From Heterobilharzia americana (lineage: Eukaryota > Platyhelminthes > Trematoda > Strigeidida > Schistosomatidae): 64,000 nucleotides of DNA. Position 1 is the first letter of the stretch. Each line of letters starts with the position of its first letter. Position numbers and translations under genes: made by a program. Location of the stretch: positions 70,933,160-70,997,159 of the forward strand of contig OX104130.1 of the NCBI GenBank assembly GCA_944470555.2, written 5' to 3'. The notes beneath the pieces were generated by a model. It did no database searches and had not been told where the DNA came from. It saw only the letters and a program-made list of their open reading frames with translations. Positions 44,701-56,700 of this stretch are shown one piece after another.

Positions 44701-47700
44701 TCAGTAAGTTCAAGACTTTTCCAGTGTTTTACTAGGTGAGTTTCAATGAGAGGTTCAAACCCTAGGCCTCAAGTTTAGTGATCATGTACAGAAAATTAAT
44801 GAACTTGAGTACTGGTAAACAGTTTGTAAGCTTGGTTGCGTCATCAGATAGTGGACTGACCATGATGAAAACTACGATAGTCCACAGCTGCCAACAGTAA
44901 AAAATGGTAGGAGTTCTACAAACAGTTTGTTGATGAAACAACATCGAGAAGACTTTCAAAAGCTAAGGAAGAATGAAAAGCTAGTTATGAGTAAGCGGGA
45001 CGAGGGAGGAGGTACAGTGTTGTTGGACAAGAGAGATTATGTAGACAAAATGAATTCCCTTCTGAGCAACCAAACTATGCTCCAGAAGGTCGGTGATTCT
45101 AGAGATTTGAGTGCGTGAGTAGAAAAGCAGCTGAATATCTGTCTTAAAAAACTACAACAAACACGTGTAATCTCAGCAGCATTACATGACTCACTGAAGC
45201 CCACAGGTTGTAGCATACCACAGCTTTATGATCTGTCTAAAATCCACAAACACGAACTTCCCCTTCAACCAGACTTAGATATGTATAACTCGCCATATCA
45301 TAAAGTCGCCAAATGGCTGGTCCATATCTTAGGACCCCTTCACAGACTAGTTGTAAAACATAATGTGAAAGGTGTATCCGATTTCATCTCGAAGGTGGTA
45401 GAGGTGAATATGGGTGGAAAACGCATGATATCGCTAGATGTATAGTCATTATTCACTACTGTATCACCCACTGGGACAGTTGATTTCATAAGTCAACAGT
45501 TGATAGAATAACGAATCAACATTGGAATTTCGGAGTCTAACCTTAAGAAGTTACTTATTAGGTGTACAATGAATATACACTTTGTTTTCAACAGTGCATG
45601 TTATAGACGAGTGGATGGAATCGTAATTGGCTCACCATCAGGCCCAATCCTTGCAGACTTCTTTCAGGTCAAACTAGAGAATGGACTACTGAAGGATGTC
45701 AATAACAAGCTGGATATGCATTAGATACGTGGAGGCTTCTTTAACTATCACTGATCCCAATTTGAAAACGAACGAATTACTGAGGGATTTTAACAATATA
45801 CACCCTTCACCTGGGAAAAAGAACAGGACAATGGGCTGAACTTCCTTGATATTCTACTAAGTACACACGGAGATGGCTAACTTTTCAGAAGTGTGTACAG
45901 GAGAAGTAAATCTGCATGTCAATACATACTCTTCCTTAGTTCCATAGCTATACGGTGCAAAAGAAATTTGATGAAATGTTTGACAGCCAAAGGAAAATCT
46001 TCTCGGACGACACTCTACAGAGTGAGTTGAAGTCCATTTCGAATTCTTTAACTGAAGAAGGTTAACCTAGAAATTTTATAAAAAGGCATTTGAATAGATT
46101 GGGTAGAAAGACTTGAGACAGGAACTGTTCGAAAGAAACTACTTCTCAGAAAGCTACAATTTATTGAGGATATAATTAGTGAGATCCCAATTCATATATA
46201 TATATATATATATATATATTAGGTATCAACCAATCAACGTAAAATTGTGAGTCAACAAAAAGAAGAATGTGGATTGTGCATTATTATTATTATCATTATT
46301 ATTTGTCCCTTAGGTTCCTAATGGAACATAGGGCTTCAGTAGCACGTCTCCATTTTACTCTGCTCTCTGAAATTTTTAAAAAAGCCTGGCTCCACGACAG
46401 ATCAGAAGCTCTCGTTTCTTCCTCATACGATCTCCTCCATGTCACCCTCAGACGCCAAACTCGTCACTTCCCATCTGGGTTCCACTCGAAGGCCTGGCCT
46501 GACACGTGATGTCCCCAGTCGCCCTTCTCAGTGTATGCCCAATCCATCTCCACCTCCTTCCAGTACATATTTGTTGAGCGATAGGTTCTTGCTTTGTTGC
46601 TTCATTGCTAGAGTTCCCTGTTGCTTATTCCTTCTGGCCATCTGATCTTCAGTAACGAGCCAGAGTAGGCAGTTGTTGATTAATGTCTGTAGTTTCTTGG
46701 AAATCCCTTTCGTAACGCGCCAAGTCTCTGAGCCACATAAAGCACTGACTTGACTAAATTGGTGTTAAAAATCCGCATCTTGTTCCACATGCTAAGTGCT
46801 GAAGATCTTCACACTGGTTTCAGGCTAATGAACGCCTGTCTTGCTTTTCCGATTCTGACTTTGACATCCTCGTCTGTCCCGCCTGTAGTTGAAACGGTGT
46901 GGCCTAGAGATAGGTGAAAGAGGATACTTCGTTTAAGTTTCTCTCGTTCATAGTGATTGGAGCTTGTTGTTGCTGTTGGTGAAGGTGGTGTTGGTTGGGT
47001 ATCTTCATCACCTCTGTCTTCTCTACGTTCACTTGAAGCCCTGTCTTCGCTGCCCTACCTCTTCTGTCAATTTGTAGGATTTTGCCTGTAGATCTTCAAG
47101 TTTGTGTGACACTAGACATAAGGCATCGGCGAAATCCAAATCTTCTAGGTTCTTTTCCCCGGTCCAGAGTATCCCCCTCTTCTCGTTCCTCACTGTTTGT
47201 TGCATGATCCAGTCCACTACAATCAGGAATATCATGTATGATAGTTGACAGCCTTGTTTTACTCCTGTTTTCACTTCAAAAGCATCATTGAGCTTCCCAT
47301 TATGAATAACTCGGCATGTGGCGTCTTCATATAGTTGTTGAATGAGGTTGATAAACGTGTGCGGTATTCCGTAGTGTTGAAGCAACTGCCAAATTACTTT
47401 TTGGTCGACGCTGTCAAAGTCGATGAAGTTGAGGCAGAGATCCAGTTGACTGCCATTCTATACTCTATTCTATGATGATGCGTAGTGTAGCGTTGAAATT
47501 TGGTCCGCACATGATTTGTACTTCCTGAATCCAGTCAGAAAATTGTTCTGGTCGTAGTTTTAAATCCAGAGCATCCTTGAGTCTCTCCAGGATGATGCGG
47601 TCTAATATTTTGCTTGCTTCGGGTGGACAGGAGCGTGATTCCGCGCCAATTCTTGCAAAGACTTACGTCGCCCCTCCTTGGGAGTTTGACAAGGTAGCCC

Positions 47701-50700
47701 TTCTTCCAATCAGTGGGCGGGTACCTTCCCTTCCTTCCACACCTTCTGCAATAGTGGTGTGAACATGTCCGCTGTTGTCTCTTCGTCTGTTTTCAGTGCT
47801 TCTGGCGGGATTCCATCTGGTCCTGCTGCTTTCCCGCATTTCAGTAGCTTTATGGCATTCAGGACTTCCATTTTTGTTGGAGGATTTATGTTCACTTGTA
47901 GTTCTGTGGCTGGGCTGCGGTGGTATTTCTGGACGATATGCAGGTGGTGGTCGATTCAAGAGCTTCTTGAAGTGGTCGGCCCATCGTTTCCTCTGTTTCT
48001 CTTCTTTCGTAATTAAATCTCCTTCATCACCTTTTATTGGTTTCGTCTGTGTTTATCTCTTCCCTGCCAGAGAGTAACCTGGTTATTTGATACAATGTTG
48101 TCAGGTTTCTTCTACCTGCAGCCTGTTCTGCTTCACTTGCCAGTGTTTCGTAGAAGTGTCTTTTGTCTTTGCGCGCACTCTTCATTTCTTTGTACAGAGT
48201 GTTATACATTGTACTCACTTCCTCTTGTCGTTGTGCATCCTTGCATTGGTTCATCTTCTGCTTCACCATCCTCCTTTCCCTGCTCTATCAGCTCCCATGT
48301 GTCCATCGAGATCCATTCCTTATCTTCTTTCTTCCTAATACGGTTGTGAAGGTTTCTTTCCACATAGCTTTCAAAGAATTCCAGTGTTCATCCACACAGG
48401 TTTCTTCAGGGATGTTCCTCGATATCTCCCATTTTGTCTTGATGACTGATGTGAAGATTTTCTTTGTAGTTTCATCCTTCAGTTCCCGAGTGTTGTACTA
48501 TGACTGCGGTCTATCACCAGCTTCCTTGAAGGCTTTATCTTGATTTGGAAGGTTCCTTGCACTAGATAGTGAGTGGTGTGGACCTACATCTGCTCCTCTT
48601 CTTGGTCTTGTATCAAGTAGGCTGCGTCTCAACTTTCTTGAGATTGAGATAAAGTCGATCTGATTTTTAGTGTAACCATCTGGTGAAATCAAATCCATGT
48701 CGCTTTGTGGATATCCTTGTGCTTGAACACACTGCCTGACTCCTATCACTAAATCGTTGGATGCACAGAATTCTGCAAACAATTCTCCATTCTCGTTCAT
48801 CACCTCATGGAGCGCTTCTCGACCCATGGTTAGTTCTCTTCCTGTGTTATCCGCTCCCAGTTTGGCATTCATGTCGCCCATTAGAATTTTGATGTCACCA
48901 ACTGGGGTCTTGTCCAGTGTTGATTGCAGTTGTCTGTAAAATACCTCTTTTCTCTTGCTCTGCATTATTTGTAGGTGCATAGCATTGTATGACTGTGACC
49001 TTCCTTCCTTTTGAGTTGAACCTTGCTGTCATGATCCTGCAGGAGGAGATTGGCTCCCACTGTATGAGAGCCTTAGATGCTCTTGAGGACATCATGATAG
49101 CCACTCCCTCAGTGTGCTCGTGGTTGTCGTCTGGGTGACAATATCGGAGTAGATTATTGATTCTCCAGTTGACAGTTTGGAGAGTCCACTCCCATTCCAT
49201 CTGCTTTCGCAAATTCCTAACACTTCAATGCGATAACTTCTCATCTCGTTTGCAACCTGGGCAGCCTTGCTAGGTTCATACATGGTGCGGACATTCCATG
49301 TCATCATGCCTACTTTCGCTTTCGTCGAGAGAAGACACATGGGCCAATTGGCTTCCCGAAGGCTTTCACCAACCGTCGTCATTTCAGCTCTCCGATTCCA
49401 GCGAGGAATAATATTGTTTTTATTTTTCATATTTGACTTTGACATCCTCGTCTGGTCGCCTGTAGCTGAAACGATGGGGCCTAGCTAGGTAGGTAAGAGA
49501 GACTACTTCCTTTAGGTACCTCCCATTGATGGTGAAATCCAAATCTTCTTCTAGGGTCTTTTCATCGGTCAAACAGTGTATACACATCATCTTGATCCTC
49601 AGAGTTTGCTTCATGATCCAGTCAACCACAACACAATCAGGAATATCATGGGTGACAGTAAACAGCCATGTTTTACTCATGCCTTCACTGCAAAGGCATC
49701 ACTGAGCTTCCCGTTGTGGATCGCGCGGCATGTCATCATCATCATCATCATTATCAACATAGGACCAGGCATTACTGCGTAACGGTCCGAGTTGCCACAC
49801 CTCATATCAGCACATCAAGTAAAAAGGTAGTGAGGTGAAGGATGAAGATAAGTGAATGCAGTCAAAAGAAATATAAAGTACGAGAAGAAAGGAAAGAGGA
49901 GTGACAAAATAGTGAGATTCGGTATAGCGTTGTTAAGATGAGGATAATGTGTGTATACATCTGCGCCACTGACTTCGGTTCTGAGCCATATCACCTAGGG
50001 TCTCCAACCACTGGTTCCTCTTGTCCCGTGGACCCCAACCACCTAGTCTGCATCGTCCTACATGGCTTAAACCAACAGTCAGAGACTTCATACATTGGTG
50101 CCATGTTTTAGTCTGGCCACCTCGGGCCTTTTTCCAGCCTGAACCCACCTCAGCCAACATTGTGTGACGAGGCAATCGGTGACTAGGCATACGTAGTACG
50201 TGTCCCAACCATCTCAGTCGATGAAGGTTCACAACCTCGTCGACTGACTTACCTCTTCTCCCTAAAACTCTACACCTAACTTCTGCATTACTCACATGGT
50301 GACACCACGGAATACGTCCTATACTACGAAGGCAACGGTGGTCAAATACCTGTAACCTTCTCATGTCTTCCACTTTCAATGGCCATGTTTCACAGCCATA
50401 CAGTAGAACAGAGCGGACTGCTGTGCAGTACACGCGACCCTTAATAGACAAACGAATATCACGGCGGCGCCATAGGTGGCGCAAATTGGCAAAAGCCAAT
50501 CGAGCCTTTTGTATCCGTGCAGAAATCTCATCGGCAACTAACCCACCGGAGTTGATCCTACTTCCCAGGTAAGTGAAGTGGTCAACACACTCAACCACTT
50601 CACTCTCTATTGTTAACCGCGGTACCGCTGAAGACCAGTCCTGGAGCAAAAATTTGCATTTGGGTGGTGAAAATCGCATCCCAAACATTCTCAAATTCCC

Positions 50701-53700
50701 ACTCAAAGTGTTCAGAAGACTCTGCATCTTGTCAGCGTCTTCACCTAACAGGACTATGTCATCTGCATATTCTAGATCTAAGGAAAATTCACCTGTGATC
50801 CGGTCAACGTCTTTGTAATTAGGTGACGAGAGGGAAACCTCCATAAGAATATCTATGATAAAATTAAATAAGAATGGGGATAGTGGGCATCCTTGACGGA
50901 CACCACTTGATGAGTATAGCTCCCTGGACAACTCACCATAGGCTCTAACATGCCCACAAGTGTTCGAGTAGAGAGCTTTCAATAAGGTGATGTACTTACT
51001 AGGCACGCCTTTCAGTGACAGACACTGCCATAAGACTTCTCGATCAACGGAGTCAAATGCCGCCTTCAGGTCGAGAAATACAGCTATTGTCGGGCGTCTG
51101 TAAGCATGCCTATGTTCCAGGACCTGGCGCAGTGTGAATATTTGGTCGATACATCCACGGCCAGGTCTAAAGCCTGCCTGGTTTTCTCGGGCTTGCTGTT
51201 CCCGAGCTCCACTCAGGCGTCGGAGAATTATAGAACTTAGGATCTTAGACACTATGTTTGTCAGGCTGATTCCTCTGTGGTTATCACAAGAGGACTTCTC
51301 GCCTTTCTTGAAGACTGGGATGATCAGTGACTTAGACCAGTCGGAGGGGATCGTATTTGATTCCCATATACTGGCTAACACTTCCGTTAGCCTGACTAAG
51401 AGAACTCTACCACCATTCTTGTATACCTCAGCAGGTAGTCCGTCTGGTCCTGCTGCCCTTCCCCGTTTCAGGCTACCTACCGCTTTCTCAACTTCTTCTA
51501 GTGTTGGGGGACCTGTCTCTATGTCCCATTCAGGGTCCGACTGGATAGCGGGCAGCGCAATGGTGGCTGGAGGCCAGTTAAACTGTTCCTCAAAGTGTTC
51601 TGCCCATCGTCCCAGTCGCCTTCCCTGCGAGTGAATCGCCGATCCGTCCTTCTCCGCTATAACCTCACTAACTGTTGTTGACCATTTCCCCCCAGTCTCC
51701 TTAATAAGTCTAAATAACTGTCTACTGTTACCGATCGCCGCTGCCTTTTCCATCTCTTTAGCCTTTGCTGCCCACCACTGTTCACGATCGTTGCGCAGAC
51801 TTTTCGTCAGTTTATTTTTAAGTTGCGCTCGCTCTTCATTGTACTCAGAGCCTGCAGGGATGCATTCACGTGCATCCATTAGTTTGGAAGAAGCTGCTGA
51901 TATCCACTGGCTCTTTTTAGCCATTATCTTGGAGTCGGCTACAGTCTCCAGTGCTGCTTTTACAGTAGACTGAAGATGGCACCAAGCTTCTTCTGGATGA
52001 GTGACAGTCTTTTGTTCCGATAACTGCCTAGCCAACTTCTCACTGAACACGGCTTTGGTGTTTTCGTTGTCCAGCAGAACTCGTAGTGGTTTTGTTGCCA
52101 AATTTTTTCTACGTCCATTGAGACGCAGGCATATACGTGCTCGGACCAACGCATGATCGCTGTCCAAACACGTACTCCAGAAGGAGCGGCAGTCTTCCAC
52201 CGATCCTCTCCAGCGATGACTAATAGCAATGTGGTCTATCTGTGTCCATCGCTGAGTCGAGCTCGGTGGACGCCAGGTCAGACAGTGCCTTTCTTTATGT
52301 CTGAAATTTGTGCTGGCTAAAAATAGGCGGTTATCTGAGCATAGTTGTAATAGGCGATCACCGTTATCTGTACGTTCAGCTGGGATTCCGAAAGTGCCAC
52401 CTAAGTGCCTTTCTGCCTCACTCAGTCTACCCACCTGTGCGTTGAGGTCACCTGCAACAACCACTACGTCCGAACGTTTGGCTTTCGAGAGGAGGTTAGA
52501 CAGTTTATGGTAGAACTCGTCCTTCACTTCATCCGAACTACAGTCAGTGGGTGCGTAAGCAGAGATTACAAAGAGACAACGGCGAGTCTCACTATTCCTT
52601 TTAGTTCTCACTGTGCCGTTCAGCCTCATAGCGCAGAGGCGACTATCAACTGGGATCCAGTCTAGTAGTGAGTTTTCTGCCCTGGTGCTTAATGCTATAC
52701 CTACACCTGCAAGACCACGAGAGCTAGCTATCGAATCTCCAGAAACTCGAAGGGTGAATTTTGCAGATTCACCAGATTGGTCAGGAGAGGTCAGGTGAAT
52801 AACCACACTTGGGTCCTGTATGCGTGTCTCACAAACACAGCACACATCCATGCCTCGAGTTGCTAGAGTCTTTGCCAACGAAGCCTGTTGGCCAATTTGA
52901 CGGAGGGTGCGGACATTGAAGGCTCCAATATGTAATTTGGAGCGTGGTTTAAGGAGACCAGGGACGCTGTTCTGTGGACTCAGATCGTTGTCGAAGGCTG
53001 CAGAGGTAGGAGAAATTGAAGATGATGCAGCATCATTAATTAAGAGACGTGAAGGAAGATTAGAAGGTAATGATGGAGGAGGAGGATAGCAGTCAGAAGA
53101 AACTTGGGTGCTGACAGAGTTGTGAGGGCGGTTGACACTTCCCGGCTGCCCACACCGTGGAAGGCTATTTCTTCTTAAGGTACCTGAAAGAGATTTGTGT
53201 GACCGCAGAGCCCATCGGACATCTGCTTGAGGCCTGTCACACCCAGCCTTTTGAGTATGATTATTTTGAATTTTTGTATTTTTGGGGCCGGATGAGCGAA
53301 AGGAAACGACAAGTGAACCAACACCGCCGGCCCGGCAGACCGTGGGGCGTGGTGGAGTGTGTTATTTTTGGGGCCGACCTTTTCTAACCCCCCCTTCCAC
53401 TGAGAAGGCAGCATCAGCTTGGCACTGCTGGTCATCCAAGGGAAACACCTTACTGCTGTCACACCCCATCCAGCTAGCAGCAGTACGACTTCGCCCTCAG
53501 ACCCCCATCATAGTGTAGCAATTTACACTATGACGGTAACTGCTTTTCGTCTAACCACTACCCAACAGACCTTTCTGGTATGGTAGGACCTCGAGGGAAC
53601 AAGCGTTCCACCAGCATAGCTCGTTGGGTCATTGTGATATGCAAGCCCGACCACCACGTCAAGGTAGCAGCTATCGGTCGGGAGTGGTGCGAAAAGGGTG

Positions 53701-56700
53701 ACAAAAACAGTATAAAAATGGAAAAAAGAACATTTAAAAATTCATAAGTAAGGTGGTTCATTGAGTCTTCCTTCATCAAGGCAGCAATGGAGGCTGCACA
53801 AATTTTTTTTGAATATAAAGCTTTAGACTGTTCATCTGAATCCCTGTAGCTTCAGCTATATGTGAAAGGAGAGTTCAAACTCCGTCGGAAAGGTTCAGTG
53901 GGATGCGGTACATCAGTTTGAACGCTTTCGTCTTTTCCGCTATGTGATCACTATCAACTAGATGAGACAAAATAGAGCTTCTTATAGATGCAACCTGTCT
54001 TGGTTAGGTTGCCTAGTTATACGCCCAACTTAACTGTCTCCACAAGAGCAATTAAATTGATAAATATGCATGGGAGTGGCGAAAGTCGGTAACTTGACCT
54101 TCATTTGACATGAAACAATTCGTCGACTAGAAAACGATGAATAAAGATTAGCTACATAGAAAGTCTTTCTAATGGTCCTTGGTAGTCTGTGAAGTGGGAT
54201 CCCACTAATTATATTCTCATTAAATTGTAGCCTTCTGAAAAATGGTTTCTTTAGAACAGTTACTGTCTCAAGTCTTCTACCCAATCTATTCAAATGGCTT
54301 TTTACAGAACTGCAAGGTCGATCTACTTTAGTTGGTGAATTAGAAATGGACTTCAACTCACTCTGTAGTGTCGTCTGAGCAGATTTTTCTCGATTTAGTC
54401 CATATCGCTTTCCAGTGTTTTAAGCTACAAAAATCCACTGTAGATCAGTGTCCATTGCATGAGTCGGAAGTAAAAGTGGTCACAGATACAGGTACTCTCA
54501 AGAATAAATCCTACTGAATAAAAGAAAGATATTTAAGAACAAATTTATTTTCAACGAGTTGAGCTAGAACACCTTTTAGATAGCAAGAGGAATATTACAT
54601 GCTCCGTGTCCTCAAGGATTAGAAAGATATGTACTAACGACACTATGAAGCATGAATTACAAACTCTTCGTTAAACGCTTACTAAAGAAAGGTTATCCAT
54701 CCAAATTTTTAGATCGAAGCATATAAGGGAAGAAAGTTATCGAACGGTCCTGTCTACCTGTGATGAAAACCCTTCTACCGAACACCGAGTTCAATGGTGA
54801 AATGGTCATTGCTATAAAAAAGATCGCATTGGACATCACTGTGTTGAGAAACGTTACAGAATGGCATCGAGACTCTACCATAAGGTTAAACTCTTAAATA
54901 AGAATTGGAGCTTCAGAGACTCAACTAGTTTGGAAATACCATTTCAAACAATTCTGAAGGCTAATATCAGTTCAGTATTCCTGATAATAAAGATGAAAAT
55001 GAAGGCGGTGTAGATTTATGTACTAGAATGTGAATTACATTTACTGAGTGCAAGCTTATGATGTTATCCGGTCACCCGAATTAAAGTAGCTGGAGTGGGC
55101 TTTGAACTCATGAAAGTCAAATGTCCCCACCGATGAGCCACTTTTGTGAAAGGGTTTACTTAACTGAATTTCGACTGTAATGAAAACCACTTTAGAAACA
55201 AAATGAATACCACAGACAGACAGTGTAAAAAAAGAAAAGGCTTTAGTTCTTTGGCCTACACACTCGACTTGTAAGCAATCAGACACGAATCCAAAGCCTG
55301 ATGCATCCACTGAGGCTAGAAGAGCTAAATATTACCATGGGTTGTTGCATAATGAAAGTGAACCATTCCCCAGTCCATAAAACTGCACATGGTTGCTTAG
55401 TCAAAATATTTTTATCCCAACTTTGATATTTGTAGTCCAACTATCTGTGTTGACATAAATATCAGCAATAAAATTATACAAATTTAGGATTTAAAAAAAG
55501 GCAACTATACAACATCAGTCACTTAAGATACAGCAATACGATATACACAACTTAGAATATTGGGGAAAGTAATAATTTTTATTTTCATTAGAATGATTCA
55601 ATACGAAATATTGGCCAAGAGGAAAACGTGATTAACATTGAAAGTCTAGATTCTGTTATATAACGACCAAGTAGACAAACTCTCTAGTGTCAGTCATTAA
55701 TAAAAAAAACACATTCATCTGAATGAAATCACATGTAAAAGTGCAGCAATAAACTAAACCTTACTTCTGCTGATTCCAACACATGACAGATCATTTTAGT
55801 AGGCTTTTTTAAATCCTCTAAAGTTGATTTTGTTAATTCTGAAATATTGGAATCTGATGAATTGACTGGACGCTCAGAAGAACTAGAATTTTGATTGTCA
55901 TTATTGTTTTTGATAGTGTTACCATTACTGATACCGATATCTTTTATTTCTTTTTCCTCAGTATTCTCATTATTATTTTCAGGTAGGTCAGATGGTGTCG
56001 GATCTGGTCGACGTGACATAAGGACAAATAATTCACCGATATCAGCAATATAAGAAACTGTACGCAGAGTATGATCAATTAAAATATCCTAGAATACAAT
56101 TTGATAAGAAGAAGATAAAAAGATAATAACTCGGAAAACAAAACATTTTTATCTGTCTGCTAATTTTTAAGTCATTGGTTCAAACTTTTTGGTACTTGTT
56201 TTATACTTGGAGAAACTTTCCAACACAGAAAAATCTTAATATACTAAGATGAGCTCACAGAGGAACACAATACAATAAGTGTGGTTTCTAACTTAAAACA
56301 CAATCCTTAACGAGATTACAATATGAGTGAATTGATAAAACTTGTGACACATGACAAAAATGAGTAACAAGCATAGTGTTAAACCAATTTAAATCAGCCT
56401 AAATACTCATGAAAATAGTTGAAGTTACTAGTTATCAAACCTTTTTTCGCAATATCATTGACTGGAAGTTGAAGCGATACAATAATAATAACACAAAGCT
56501 ATGGTTGAGGAGCTAAAATGATACCGTTTTCTGATGATGATCATGATGATCAAATGATGCAGAGTTCCTACAGAACACTTTGAATTTGCGTTTTTCATAG
56601 CCGCCACTATGCTATCATGATTAAGATTATCAATAGATAGGAACCTCTTAGCAACGGTAATGCTTAATCTCTAATTTTGAGTAAATTCATATACTACAAC

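Larger units (their letters stand above)
49736..53682 (-). mobile_element. Full-length, intact family A RTE-clade retrotransposon
   Basis: Runs from the 5' end at 53682 to a (GAT)n/(CAT)n tail at 49736-49755 (- strand 3' end). It holds a leader of about 0.3 kb, one long frame and a 3'UTR of roughly 180 bp. No obvious target-site duplication was seen. It sits in the APBA intron 4 in the same orientation as the gene. With the near-identical copy at 29000-31791 it is the youngest element here. The clade assignment rests on protein motifs and the short tandem tail. Confidence 0.93.

Noticed and set aside
51134..51634. 166-codon + strand ORF (and 29258-29671)
   Set aside because: Antisense to the RT of family A, recurring in both copies only because the copies are nearly identical.
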